64,000 nucleotides of DNA from Acinetobacter lwoffii (GCF_029024105.1 NZ_CP118963.1:930001-994000); one strand, 5' to 3'; counted from the first letter of the stretch, positions 43,552-53,298 are shown. The notes: generated from the letters alone by a model not told the origin. Made by a program: numbers and translations.

Positions 43552-44892
43552 TTAGAGTAACCCGGCTTTATTGCCATGCAGTTCCTGCGCCAGATTATAA
43601 GCCTGATGATCCGAGAACTTGGAGACAATATCTAGCACCTGCATAATGTTGTCATAATGATCAGCCCTAAACTGCGCACCCGAGCGTTTTAAAATAGCCA
43701 TCAAACGCTGCTCTTTAAAGCTTAAAGTTTTGTGCGGCGTGGTCAGTGGAATAAAGGCATCCAGAATCGTTTGTAAACTTTGATGCGCGATAATTTCCAG
43801 ACCGGCTTTTTGCGGATGTTCGAAGATCTTGTCTCGCGCCAGTTCTTTGGCCCGGTTAATGCCAATTTCAATGTCGGCACTACAATAACCCAGCAATGAG
43901 CCTTGCAATTGGCCCATCAAAATTTCCTGCTGATGTCGGGCAAAGGCCGTGGTGACTTCATCTACCAGACGTTTCATGACCCGCCCACGCAGCGCGGCAA
44001 TTTTTTGTTGCCAGGTGGTATAAGGCATATTGATTTCTTCAGGCGTGCCATATTCACCCAGCAAGTTCAGAAAGACTGGTTCAACTTCCGCGTAGCTGAG
44101 CATATTCAGGCTGATACCATCTTCCAGATCAATCAGGGCATAGCAGATATCATCCGCAGCTTCTAAAAGATAGGTCAGCGGATGACGACAATAATGATAT
44201 TCACCAAGCTGGATTAATCCTAGCTGTTCAGCAATTTCCTGCAAAATCTCTTTTTCAGACTGGTAACAACCAAATTTAGGACGTCGGCTGGCAGGGGTGT
44301 TGCCAGTCGGGTCAATCGCCTCAGAGAGCCACGGATATTTAAGATAGGCACCGAGCGTGGCATAGGTCAGGCGCATGCCGCCATCATAAGGATGGTAATC
44401 GATCTTGGTCAGCAGGCGCAGGCCTTGGGCATTGCCTTCAAACTGGCGTACATCGGCTTCCTGTTCAGGACTCAAATCTTTTAAAAAGTCGGTATGAGAT
44501 GCATCGTCAAACCATTCCCGAATGGCGTATTCACCGGCATGCCCAAAAGGTGGATTACCGATATCATGTGCCAGACAGGCGGCCTGAATGATGGCACCGA
44601 CATCAGCCGGAGAAATCCAGGCAGGTAAATTATCTTTGATTTTCTCTGCAGCCAGCATACCGAGTGAACGGCCAATACAGGAGACTTCTAGCGAATGGGT
44701 CAAACGGGTATGAATACCATCATGCTGGGTCAGTGGATGGACTTGGGTTTTGCGGTTTAATTGCCGGAAGCTTTGCGAAAAAATAATACGGTCATAATCT
44801 TTATGAAACGGGCTGCGTGCCAGTTCAGTGCTCTGCTTTTTACTACCAATCCGAACTGTCGAAAGCAGTTCTAACCAACGCATTTGAGTCAT
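43552..44892 (-). CDS. dgt: dGTP triphosphohydrolase-like HD-domain protein
   Basis: A 446-residue HD-domain phosphohydrolase of the deoxyguanosinetriphosphate triphosphohydrolase family, which cleaves dGTP to deoxyguanosine and triphosphate. Metal-binding HD motifs are visible: TRLTHSLEVS and CLAHDIGNPPFGHAGE, then YLLEAADDICYALIDLEDG. The N-terminal RSPFHKDYDRIIFSQSFRQLNRKTQV is typical. It starts with ATG at 44892. It stands alone 117 bases upstream of ruvA; co-transcription is possible. Substrate range within dNTPs is not certain. Confidence 0.93.
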   Translation of the reverse strand: MTQMRWLELLSTVRIGSKKQSTELARSPFHKDYDRIIFSQSFRQLNRKTQVHPLTQHDGIHTRLTHSLEVSCIGRSLGMLAAEKIKDNLPAWISPADVGAIIQAACLAHDIGNPPFGHAGEYAIREWFDDASHTDFLKDLSPEQEADVRQFEGNAQGLRLLTKIDYHPYDGGMRLTYATLGAYLKYPWLSEAIDPTGNTPASRRPKFGCYQSEKEILQEIAEQLGLIQLGEYHYCRHPLTYLLEAADDICYALIDLEDGISLNMLSYAEVEPVFLNLLGEYGTPEEINMPYTTWQQKIAALRGRVMKRLVDEVTTAFARHQQEILMGQLQGSLLGYCSADIEIGINRAKELARDKIFEHPQKAGLEIIAHQSLQTILDAFIPLTTPHKTLSFKEQRLMAILKRSGAQFRADHYDNIMQVLDIVSKFSDHQAYNLAQELHGNKAGLL

Positions 44893-45044
44893 TTATCATT
44901 ATTCAGTGATCCACTATTTGCATCATGCCAAAAAACTAGCTCCTGCACTAGGGCAGTGCGACATGAATTGTCATGCTGCCTATTGTTATTTTAGTCAGCT
45001 GGAAAAGACTGAGAATTAAAAATCGAAATCATCAAATGAACAAT

Positions 45045-45072
45045 AAAAAGCAGGCTCAATGGCCTGCTTTTT
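45045..45072 (-). terminator. Rho-independent terminator of the symporter operon
   Basis: Stem AAAAAGCAGGC/GCCTGCTTTTT with a six-base loop, lying 16 bases past the small-subunit stop in the leftward direction; the flanking A/T runs allow use from both sides. Confidence 0.9.
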
Positions 45073-45087
45073 GTTTAGGATGAAGAA

Positions 45088-45219
45088 TCAAATTAGCTCT
45101 TCACCATTTTTCTTGGCCTGTTGTGTGTCTTTATAGACATTCAGGCAAATCGTGAACAAGACCAGGCTTGCCACCAATGGCCAAAAAAGTACATATAGGG
45201 TCAATAATTGACTTGTCAT
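45088..45219 (-). CDS. Small (43-aa) membrane accessory subunit of the symporter
   Basis: A short ORF found by reading the gap behind the symporter gene. It encodes MTSQLLTLYVLFWPLVASLV, continues as one membrane helix to FTICLNVYKD, and ends in a polar tail (TQQAKKNGEEL). GGAG lies eight bases upstream of the ATG, a good ribosome binding site, and the start is only 11 bases past the symporter stop. A terminator follows. Small single-helix partners encoded next to sodium:solute symporters are known in bacteria and this fits that pattern. Role in assembly or stability of the transporter is an inference. Confidence 0.8.
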   Translation of the reverse strand: MTSQLLTLYVLFWPLVASLVLFTICLNVYKDTQQAKKNGEELI

Positions 45220-45230
45220 CTGAAATCTCC

Positions 45231-46868
45231 TTATTTACTTTTGTCAGATAGCTGGTGAAATTCAATCACCATCTTGTTGATTTGCTTAAAATCAAATTTT
45301 TCTTTGCTGTAGAGTAGCGTCAACACAGTACATACCAGCGCACTACTGCCATACGCTGTCAGTGAGCTTAACAAGGTGCCGTATTCACGCAAGAAGCCGA
45401 TGGTCCATGGCATGAAGCCAATACTGGCCAATATGCCAACGACCAGACCCACTTTCTTGCCGAAGAAACCAAAGGTCATCAAACCCAGCACCACACCAAT
45501 CCCCAGGGTCGCAACGAGTTCAAAGCCAAGTGCGATCAATCCCTGAATCGGAAGCCATTCAAAACGTACTATCAGAAAGCTGAAAAATGCGAGGCCCACT
45601 GACCAGTTAAAGGCCCGGGCATTCACCTTGTCCCAATACAGGCTGACAATCACCGGGAATACAATAGAACCCCAAAGCGCACCCACAAAAATCAGCATCG
45701 ACAAAATGTCAAACTTCAAGGTGGCAATCACAATCCCCAGCATGGTGGCAACGATCATGGTCATACGGCCAATAAACAGCATTTTCTTTGGATCAGGACG
45801 GTTTTTCGCAATCTGTTTGCCATAAATGTCCGTCATGACAATCGCAGACAGGGCAGACAGATCCGAGTCAGCGGTAGAAGACAATGCTCCAATCACCATG
45901 ATGAATAACAGCGCGACCATAAATGGAGAAAGATAAGTCGCTGCCATTTGCGGAATCAGGTTATTCAGGTTCCCATCAATGGGCTGAATACCTGCAAATA
46001 GTGCCAATAACCCCAGCATGCCTAGACCAATAACAATTGCAGCATAACCAATGGTTGCAGTGATAAAACTCGGTTTGATCAGGTCTTCACGGACTGCAAA
46101 CAGGCGCTGGGCAATGGTCTGATTACCAATCGCGTAGGCCAATACAGCAACAAAAAACGGCGCGCCTTGTTCCAGAAACGCTGTTTTAGAGAAAAAATCC
46201 AGCTGCTCCGGTTGCAGATGATGAATCCCGCTTTGAAACAGGGATGGCCCACCTAGGGTAAAGAATAAGGTTGGAATAATAATCACAGCCGCGACAATCA
46301 TCGCCACCAGTTGACCAAAATCGGTAAACACCGAAGAACGGAAGCCCGACCAGAGGGTATAGGACAGCACACCGATACCGGTAATCAGCACGCCATGGAT
46401 AAAGCTTAAAGGAGATAAAATCTCAACCAGTGCCCCAGCGGCGGTAAAGTTCACCATCAGGCTGATCACGCTGCCCACAATATTGGAACCTGCCAGAATC
46501 ATCTGGCTTTGGTTGCCATGCCGGGCATGCATAATTTCTGCCAAGGTGTGGGCATTAGGCGCCAGTTCACGAAAGCGCTTGCCAAAGGGATAGATAAATA
46601 AAATCATCAGCGCACCCCACAAACCATAGTGTAGGGCACCGGAAACGCCGTATGTATATCCGGATGAAGCTGCTGCATAAAACGAGGCGGCCCAGATCCA
46701 GGTGGCGGTCATACTGGCCGCAGACATTCCAAATCCGATGGAGCCATTCGAGACCATGTAGCCATCAACATTTTCATTTTTCTGTTTAATACGTAACGAT
46801 AGTAAAAAAGTGATGCCATAGAAAAGCACCATCAATAGTACAGTTGCTGTACTAGTGAATTGAAACAT
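45231..46868 (-). CDS. Sodium:solute symporter family transporter
   Basis: A 545-residue SSS-family permease with about 13 membrane helices. Family signatures are the first helix (VLLMVLFYGITFLLSLRIK) with GYMVSNGSIGFGMSAASMTATWIWAA, the unwound TM1 region typical of LeuT-fold SSS proteins, and the Na2-site-like ALSSTADSDLSALSAIVMTDIYG in TM8. It resembles the urea/DUR3 and solute-Na subgroup, but the substrate cannot be fixed. The start is supported by AAGGAG just upstream. It is cotranscribed with a 43-aa partner. Upstream is a long gene-free region. Confidence 0.9.
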   Translation of the reverse strand: MFQFTSTATVLLMVLFYGITFLLSLRIKQKNENVDGYMVSNGSIGFGMSAASMTATWIWAASFYAAASSGYTYGVSGALHYGLWGALMILFIYPFGKRFRELAPNAHTLAEIMHARHGNQSQMILAGSNIVGSVISLMVNFTAAGALVEILSPLSFIHGVLITGIGVLSYTLWSGFRSSVFTDFGQLVAMIVAAVIIIPTLFFTLGGPSLFQSGIHHLQPEQLDFFSKTAFLEQGAPFFVAVLAYAIGNQTIAQRLFAVREDLIKPSFITATIGYAAIVIGLGMLGLLALFAGIQPIDGNLNNLIPQMAATYLSPFMVALLFIMVIGALSSTADSDLSALSAIVMTDIYGKQIAKNRPDPKKMLFIGRMTMIVATMLGIVIATLKFDILSMLIFVGALWGSIVFPVIVSLYWDKVNARAFNWSVGLAFFSFLIVRFEWLPIQGLIALGFELVATLGIGVVLGLMTFGFFGKKVGLVVGILASIGFMPWTIGFLREYGTLLSSLTAYGSSALVCTVLTLLYSKEKFDFKQINKMVIEFHQLSDKSK

Positions 46869-48174
46869 ACATACTCCTTAAGCGGGTCACCTTTTGTTTT
46901 TGAAAATTAAATCATTGGTGACAGATTAAGGCTCTAAAATAGACAGAGCAGTGAAGCTATAGAACATCAAAAAATTAGTGTCCGAATATAGAATTTATAT
47001 TCATCTCTACAGCAGAAAGGAAAAACCATTGCCAGGCTCAGAATTTGGACAATTCCTCAGCAATTCGGCTAGAGCTTAACATAAAATCATAAAATTTACT
47101 GATGAAGTGTCTATTTGGTAAGATTCTTAGCTGATATAGACGTGTGGGCCTGTTATTCTGTTAGTTGAATAAAAAAGAAAATTTTCTATATTTTTTCAGC
47201 AATTACAAATATTTATTTTAAACTTTTCGAGTTAAATAAAACCTGAGAATACGGATTAAATAAAAAAGGTAACAAAATTTTATTATTAATCATTTCTTCA
47301 TTATTTTTTTATATAAGCCTCATAATTCCTGGTAAATTTCCTCATAAATATAAGTGGTATTTTGCTATTTATATTGTGTTTTTTACGCATAATAGAGCTC
47401 ATGAATAAATGATGAAATTTCAAAATATTGGATATGGTGGGGGATTTTGTCGATATATTTTTTGGTCTTTTAGATGAGTAAATTTCGCTTAATTATGATC
47501 TGAGAAGATAAAAATCAAATATAAAAAAATAAAAGGCCCAAATAAGAAACTTTATTTTTATTCTTTTAGAAGTTGAGAATGGATGTCCGGTTTTTCCCCC
47601 GCAGATGATGTCAGATTAAAATACCACTCAGTATTAATTATTCTTTCATAGAGGGGAGTAATTTGCCTCTGTTACTGTAATGGCGGAGATCAGCGGAGAA
47701 CTGTTCCTTGTAGTACAGAAAACGGCAGAAGACCTTTAACCAGTTTTCTAATCTTAGAAGTCAAAGTTAAGAGTCAATCAAAAGAATCAAAAACAGTCTG
47801 CAAAAAATACGACTTCATTAAATCTTGTAATCAAGTATTTCATTTTGGCCTAAATAGGAATTTTGGCAGGTCATGACAATAAAACCTGAATTTGATTTTG
47901 TCCCGATTGTTGTTGAAAAATAATACAATTTTTATGCAGAAAATTATTCTGAAGCGGTTTTGATTTTTCTTGAAAAAAAATGTGTTAACCTGTGCGACTA
48001 CATTCAATTTTCCTGACTGAAAATAAACGAAATATTTTAAAAGTCCAGGATATTTCAGACGTAGTTTTCTGATTTGGCATCTAGCCGATTTCCTTATTTC
48101 ACAGTAGAATATGCGCTCTCTCAAGTCACATTGTGGCATGGTTGTTCAGACCATCCCGTGGAGCCAAAATCAGC
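46869..48174. other. 1.3-kb gene-free, AT-rich region between symporter and purL
   Basis: The longest gap in the window. ORFs here lack ribosome binding sites and have AT-driven composition. The only distinct element is a more GC-rich, pairable segment at 47650-47737. The promoter and long leader of purL and the symporter promoter must lie here; otherwise I see nothing. Confidence 0.6.
47650..47737 (+). ncRNA. Possible structured RNA, yybP-ykoY-like (weak)
   Basis: A segment of 88 bases that stands out from AT-rich surroundings. The ends pair (AGAGG with CCTTT) around GGGAGTA and AGAAGAC. Inside, GCC/GGC, TCTGT/ACAGA and ACT/AGT pair in register (47665-47676 with 47712-47726), leaving an AAAC bulge. 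GGGGAGTA at the 5' end and AAGACCTTT at the 3' end recall the conserved ends of the manganese-sensing yybP-ykoY riboswitch. I cannot find the conserved internal loop, and no gene lies directly downstream. An 18-codon ORF (ATG at 47680) crosses it, so a leader peptide is the alternative. Confidence 0.3.
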
Positions 48175-51100
48175 ATGTTTATCGTTGCCGGTGCACCCGC
48201 ACATTCTTCTTTTAAGAAAACTCAACTATTATCGCGTTTGACGTCAATTAGTTCTGTTCAATCAATTGAAAGTCAATGGGTCTACCTCTTTGACCAAGCG
48301 CTCAGCGAGCAACAACAGCAATCAGCTTTACAGCTTCTCAACGATGGTCAATCTTTTGAATTGCACCAGGCTGCAAGTGATGAAATCCAGATTTTAGTCA
48401 CACCGCGCGTCGGAACCATCTCTCCTTGGTCCTCTAAAGCGACGGACATTTTCAAAAACTGTAATACGCCGGTTCATCGACTTGAACGCGGCGTTTTATT
48501 TACTTTGAAGGGCGTAAAAGAGCTTTCTAAAGAAGCATTGCAAGTACTTCACGACCGTATGACCGAAAGCGTATTCAATGCGATTGAAGATGCTGCGGTA
48601 TTATTTGTGGAAACTGCGCCAAAACCACTGAACTCGATTGATATTCTGGGTGAAGGTAAAGAAGCACTTGTAAAAGCCAACAACGAGTTTGGTTTTGCAT
48701 TATCAATGGATGAAATTGATTACCTGACTGAAGCTTTCATCAAGCTAGGCCGTAATCCAAATGACATCGAACTGATGATGTTTGCTCAAGCCAACTCTGA
48801 GCATTGTCGTCATAAAATCTTCGGTTCAGAATGGACGATTGATGGTGAAGTCCAGCCATTGTCATTGTTCCAGATGATCAAGAACACCTATAAAGAATCA
48901 CCAACAGACGTATTGTCGGCTTATAAAGACAACGCTTCGGTGATTGTTGGTTCGGATACCCAGCGTTTTTATCCAACCCAAGAAGACAATGGTCATCAAG
49001 TTTATAAATACAAGAGCCAGGCCGCGCATATCCTGATGAAAGTGGAAACCCACAACCATCCAACTGCGATTGCACCATTTGCCGGTGCAGCGACAGGTTC
49101 AGGCGGTGAAATCCGTGACGAAGGTGCGACCGGTCGTGGTGGTAAGCCTAAAGCAGGTTTAACCGGCTTCACCGTATCTAACCTGAATATTCCGGGCTTT
49201 GAACAGCCTTGGGAAGAAAACTACGGCAAACCATCGCGTATGGCATCGCCGTTACAAATCATGATTGAAGGCCCATTGGGTGGTGCTGCGTTCAATAACG
49301 AATTTGGTCGTCCAGCTTTAAATGGTTACTTCCGTACTTTTGAACAAAACGTCAATGGCGATGTTAAAGGTTTCCATAAGCCAATCATGATCGCTGGTGG
49401 TTACGGAAATATCCGTCCAGATCACGTTGAAAAAGATCCGATCTTACCGGGTGACTTATTGATCGTGCTCGGTGGTCCAGCCATGCTGATCGGTCTTGGC
49501 GGGGGTGCTGCATCTTCTGTAGATAGCGGCAAATTGGGCGAGAACCTTGATTTTGCCTCAGTACAACGTGAAAACCCGGAAATGGAACGCCGTTGCCAAG
49601 AAGTGATCGATACTTGCTGGCGCATGGAAGACCACAACCCAATCGTGTCGGTACATGATGTCGGTGCGGGTGGTGTATCAAATGCCATGCCTGAACTGGT
49701 GAATGATCACGAATTGGGTGCGGTGCTAGATCTTCGTAAGATTCCATCTTTAGAACCTGGCATGTCGCCAATGGAGATCTGGTCAAACGAAGCGCAAGAA
49801 CGTTATGTATTGGCGATTCGTCCATCTTCTTTAGAATTATTTGAGTCAATCTGTGCGCGTGAACGTTGTCCGTTTGCAGTACTGGGTGAGGCGACTGAAG
49901 CACGTCACTTAACCGTTGAAGATCCATTGTTCGGCAACAAACCGGTGGATATGCCAATGCAGGTGATGCTTGGCGGTACTCCGCGTATGAGCCGTTCCTA
50001 TGAAACGATTGAACGTAAAGGCGATGATTTTGACGCGGCTAAAGTTACGGATTTAAAAGATGCGATTTATCGCGTTCTGAAAAACCCGACAGTGGCTTCT
50101 AAATCATTCCTGATCAGTATTGGTGACCGTTCGATTACCGGTATGGTCGCGCGTGACCAGATGGTGGGTCGCTGGCAGGTTCCTGTCGCGGATGCTGCAG
50201 TAACAACTACAAGTCTTGTCGGTTACACCGGTGAAGCAATGGCAATGGGTGAACGTCCTCCAGTAGCGTTGTTGAATCCTGCTGCATCAGCACGTTTATC
50301 TGTGGCTGAATCGATCTCTAACATCATGTCTGCGAAGATTGAAAAAATCAGCGACATCAAATTGTCTGCAAACTGGATGGCTGCTGCGGGTCAACCTGGC
50401 GAAGACCAGGCATTGTTCGAAGGCGTGAAAGCTATCGGTATGGAAATGTGTCCTGCACTCGGTATCGCGATTCCGGTCGGTAAAGACTCATTGTCTATGC
50501 GTACCACCTGGAATGACGAAGGTGAAGACAAGTCTGTGACTTCTCCAATGTCAGGCGTGATCACTGCATTTGCACCAGTGACTGATGTGCGCCAAACATT
50601 GACTCCAGAATTGAAAAACCTTGAGTCTGTGCTTGTTCGTGTTGATCTGTCTAAAGGTCAGTTCCGTTTAGGCGGTTCGATTCTGGCGCAGGTATACAAA
50701 GCGATTGGTTCGGTTACTCCTGATGTGGATAGCTTCGATGATTTCAAGGCATTCTTCGCATTGGTTCAAGACTGGAACAACCGCGGTTTGATCAAGGCGT
50801 ATCACGACATCGGTGACGGTGGTTTATTGGCGACTGTTGCAGAAATGATGTTCGCTTCACGTTTAGGTGTGGCATTAGAAGATCAATCAACTGCAAGTTT
50901 ATTTGCCGAAGAAATTGGCGCAGTCCTTCAAATCGCGAAAGTAGACTGGGAAGCGCTACAAGCTGAAGTTGCAGCATCTACGCTTAAAGATGCAATTGCA
51001 GTGGTTGGTACTGTAAATAATTCTGACCAATTGTCTATCAATGGTCTGGTACTTGAACGTGCTGATCTGCAAGTGGCATGGACTGAAGTATCCCACCAAA

Positions 51101-52008
51101 TCCAGCGTCTGCGTGACAACGTACAAACTGCGGATCAGGAATTTGCCTTAATTACCGATAAAGCACACAAAGGTATTATTGCCCAACCAACATTCGACTT
51201 GAATGAAGCGATTGAAGCACCGTTCATTAACTTGCGTCGTCCAAATATGGCAATTCTGCGTGAGCAGGGTGTCAATGGTCATATTGAAATGGCGGCAGCT
51301 TTCGACAAAGTCGGTTTCAATACCGTTGACGTCCACATGAGTGACTTGCTGGCAGGTCGTATCAGCCTGGATGATTTCGAAGGTTTGGTAACGTGTGGTG
51401 GCTTCTCGTATGGTGACGTGATGGGCGCTGGTGGGGGCTGGGCGAAATCCGTATTGTTCAATGCTAAATTGCGTGACCAGTTTGAGAAATTCTTCAACCG
51501 TCAAGAAACCTTCTCGCTCGGTATCTGTAATGGTTGTCAAATGTTGTCTCAATTGGCTCCATTAATTCCGGGTGCGGATGCTTGGCCACGTTTCCATCGC
51601 AATACGTCTGAAGTATTTGAAGCGCGAGCAGTGAACGTTCGTGTGGAAAAATCGAATTCAGTATTGTTACAAGACATGCAAGGTTCGATTCTGCCGATCG
51701 CTGTGGCGCATGGTGAAGGTCGTGCAGTTGCAACGGCGGAAAACTTTGCTGCACTGAATGCATCGAATCAGGTGGTTCTACGTTATGTCGACAGCCATGG
51801 CAATGCAACTGAACAATATCCGTTGAACCCGAATGGTTCACCGGAAGGTATTACCGGTGTAACCTCTCAGGATGGCCGTGCAACGATTATGATGCCGCAC
51901 CCTGAACGTAACTTCCGCGCGCTCCAGCATTCCTGGAAACCAGAAGACTGGGATCAGGATGGTGCTTGGTTACGTATGTTCCGTAATGCACGTAAATTTA
52001 TTGGCTAA
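48175..52008 (+). CDS. purL: Phosphoribosylformylglycinamidine synthase
   Basis: The large single-chain FGAM synthase of proteobacteria, 1277 residues, catalysing step 4 of purine synthesis (FGAR, Gln and ATP to FGAM). The N-terminal PurS-like part is followed by two AIRS-like halves (ANSEHCRHKIF; KVETHNHPTAIAPFAGAATGSGGEIRDEGATG in pieces; later GIAIPVGKDSLSMRT and YHDIGDGGLLAT). The C-terminal class I glutaminase has its nucleophile in LGICNGCQML and His/Glu in MPHPER. The ATG at 48175 (MFIVAGAPAHSSF) is preferred over the upstream 48133 extension; GGAG lies about 11 bases before it. A strong terminator closes the gene. Confidence 0.98.
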   Translation: MFIVAGAPAHSSFKKTQLLSRLTSISSVQSIESQWVYLFDQALSEQQQQSALQLLNDGQSFELHQAASDEIQILVTPRVGTISPWSSKATDIFKNCNTPVHRLERGVLFTLKGVKELSKEALQVLHDRMTESVFNAIEDAAVLFVETAPKPLNSIDILGEGKEALVKANNEFGFALSMDEIDYLTEAFIKLGRNPNDIELMMFAQANSEHCRHKIFGSEWTIDGEVQPLSLFQMIKNTYKESPTDVLSAYKDNASVIVGSDTQRFYPTQEDNGHQVYKYKSQAAHILMKVETHNHPTAIAPFAGAATGSGGEIRDEGATGRGGKPKAGLTGFTVSNLNIPGFEQPWEENYGKPSRMASPLQIMIEGPLGGAAFNNEFGRPALNGYFRTFEQNVNGDVKGFHKPIMIAGGYGNIRPDHVEKDPILPGDLLIVLGGPAMLIGLGGGAASSVDSGKLGENLDFASVQRENPEMERRCQEVIDTCWRMEDHNPIVSVHDVGAGGVSNAMPELVNDHELGAVLDLRKIPSLEPGMSPMEIWSNEAQERYVLAIRPSSLELFESICARERCPFAVLGEATEARHLTVEDPLFGNKPVDMPMQVMLGGTPRMSRSYETIERKGDDFDAAKVTDLKDAIYRVLKNPTVASKSFLISIGDRSITGMVARDQMVGRWQVPVADAAVTTTSLVGYTGEAMAMGERPPVALLNPAASARLSVAESISNIMSAKIEKISDIKLSANWMAAAGQPGEDQALFEGVKAIGMEMCPALGIAIPVGKDSLSMRTTWNDEGEDKSVTSPMSGVITAFAPVTDVRQTLTPELKNLESVLVRVDLSKGQFRLGGSILAQVYKAIGSVTPDVDSFDDFKAFFALVQDWNNRGLIKAYHDIGDGGLLATVAEMMFASRLGVALEDQSTASLFAEEIGAVLQIAKVDWEALQAEVAASTLKDAIAVVGTVNNSDQLSINGLVLERADLQVAWTEVSHQIQRLRDNVQTADQEFALITDKAHKGIIAQPTFDLNEAIEAPFINLRRPNMAILREQGVNGHIEMAAAFDKVGFNTVDVHMSDLLAGRISLDDFEGLVTCGGFSYGDVMGAGGGWAKSVLFNAKLRDQFEKFFNRQETFSLGICNGCQMLSQLAPLIPGADAWPRFHRNTSEVFEARAVNVRVEKSNSVLLQDMQGSILPIAVAHGEGRAVATAENFAALNASNQVVLRYVDSHGNATEQYPLNPNGSPEGITGVTSQDGRATIMMPHPERNFRALQHSWKPEDWDQDGAWLRMFRNARKFIG

Positions 52009-52026
52009 TTGATATAATCAAGAATT

Positions 52027-52052
52027 AAAAAAGCCCCGAAAGGGGCTTTTTT
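52027..52052 (+). terminator. Rho-independent terminator of purL
   Basis: Stem AAAAAAGCCCC/GGGGCTTTTTT with a four-base loop, 18 bases past the purL stop. Confidence 0.93.
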
Positions 52053-52128
52053 AATAAGCAAATTATAGATTTATAGGTGATTAGATATAGAATTGAAAAA
52101 GATTAAAAAATGAATAAAGAGTCCTCAA

Positions 52129-52872
52129 ATGTCCGATTTAATTGAAAAAGTTTTACTTTTACAAGAATTGCTAATAGCTAGAGCTACTGATACTTATGAA
52201 AAAGGTTCTTCAGAGGCATTTATGCAGCTTAGACAAGAGTTACTGACATTTAAAAACTTTTATGAATATATTCCATTTTTTATTAAAGACACACGCACAT
52301 TAGATGAATTTGAAGCTAGGATTAAGTGGGATTTTGAATCTTACGCTGAACGTGAAAATTATATTTATTCGGAATTTAAAGAATTCTTTAATGTATTAGA
52401 AAGTCTAGATGTTCCTCCATTGGATCAGGTAGTACAGTTGAAGATTGCTGAATTAAGCTCGGATTATATACATCGAATATGGCAGAAAGCATTAGAGCGA
52501 AGAAGTACAGATCCCGAAGGTGCGATTACATTAGCTCGAACACTTTTAGAATCGACCTGCAAATATATTCTTGATGAATACGAAGTCGGTTATGGCAATG
52601 CTCCAGATATAAATCAACTGTATAGATTGGTGAGTAAAGAATTAAACCTTGCTCCATCTCAACATACGGAGCAGACTTTCAAACAAATTCTCGGAGGATG
52701 TAGTTCCATCATTGAAGGTTTAGGATCATTGAGAAATAAAGTGGGTGATGCTCATGGGCAAGGTAAAATAAACTTTAAACCTTCTCCAAGACATGCAGAA
52801 TTAGCAGTGAATTTGGCTGGTACAATGTCCGTGTTTTTATTCTCATCTTGGAAATTAAAACAAGGTGAATGA
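52129..52872 (+). CDS. Abi_C-domain protein with HEPN-like RX6H motif (putative phage-defence gene)
   Basis: A 247-residue soluble protein. The C-terminal part (about residues 125-240) matches the abortive-infection C-terminal domain (Abi_C, PF14355): DPEGAITLARTLLESTCKYILDE, then LNLAPSQHTEQTFKQILGG and SLRNKVGDAHG. The last contains Arg-six residues-His, which fits the RX4-6H ribonuclease motif of HEPN domains. The N-terminal 120 residues are helical (EFEARIKWDFESYAERENYIYSEFKEFF) and may sense or regulate. Codons are AT-rich compared with purL, suggesting horizontal acquisition. It stands alone, without an antitoxin gene, between two terminators. RNase or defence activity is inference; the domain call is from pattern memory. 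Confidence 0.8.
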   Translation: MSDLIEKVLLLQELLIARATDTYEKGSSEAFMQLRQELLTFKNFYEYIPFFIKDTRTLDEFEARIKWDFESYAERENYIYSEFKEFFNVLESLDVPPLDQVVQLKIAELSSDYIHRIWQKALERRSTDPEGAITLARTLLESTCKYILDEYEVGYGNAPDINQLYRLVSKELNLAPSQHTEQTFKQILGGCSSIIEGLGSLRNKVGDAHGQGKINFKPSPRHAELAVNLAGTMSVFLFSSWKLKQGE

Positions 52873-52960
52873 ATTTTTTATTATAAATATTGTTTTTAAA
52901 TAGTATCTTAATTTTACTGTATGGAAAAATTAAAATAAATTCACTAACATAGGATTATTC

Positions 52961-52990
52961 AACCACCAATTTGGTGGATTTTTGCTTTTT
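52961..52990 (+). terminator. Terminator of the Abi_C-domain gene
   Basis: Stem CCACCA/TGGTGG with a three-base loop followed by ATTTTTGCTTTTT, about 90 bases past the stop. Confidence 0.75.
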
Positions 52991-53158
52991 AAGCATTCTG
53001 ATTTTTTAATTTTTTTTCTTCCTGCTGAGTTGGTTTAGATTTTGCTTTTATATTGTATATAAAGTGCTATGGTATGTTTTATGCACAACTTTATTGCACT
53101 ATAAAAGAAAGATGGAATAGATCGGTTCAGTATCAATTCTCAAAGATGAGGTGATGAC

Positions 53159-53284
53159 ATGGCTAAAACACTTAGAATAATGGATAAGGCGGCAATGCGT
53201 CAGAAAGGCTGGATGTTGTTTTGTATTGTTGTAGGACTACAAATATTGTTCGTTGTGGGCAGTTACTTGCTGCAGGGTTCTTGA
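53159..53284 (+). CDS. Small 41-aa single-pass membrane protein
   Basis: A short ORF with a strong ribosome binding site (GAGGTG about six bases before the ATG). It encodes a basic N-terminus (MAKTLRIMDKAAMRQKGW) followed by one membrane helix (MLFCIVVGLQILFVVGSYLL) and a short QGS tail, so the N-terminus should face the cytoplasm. A terminator follows at once. Ribosome binding site, composition and terminator make it very likely real. No family recognised; lies between the Abi_C gene and the decaying monooxygenase. Confidence 0.75.
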   Translation: MAKTLRIMDKAAMRQKGWMLFCIVVGLQILFVVGSYLLQGS

Positions 53285-53298
53285 TCATCAGCTTTAAG

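Noticed and set aside
47840..48139. Leftward 99-codon ORF upstream of purL
   Set aside because: Composition is AT-driven Phe/Lys/Asn, no ribosome binding site, and it overlaps the purL leader.
49385..49957. 190-codon antisense ORF inside purL
   Set aside because: Shadow of the conserved purL reading frame.
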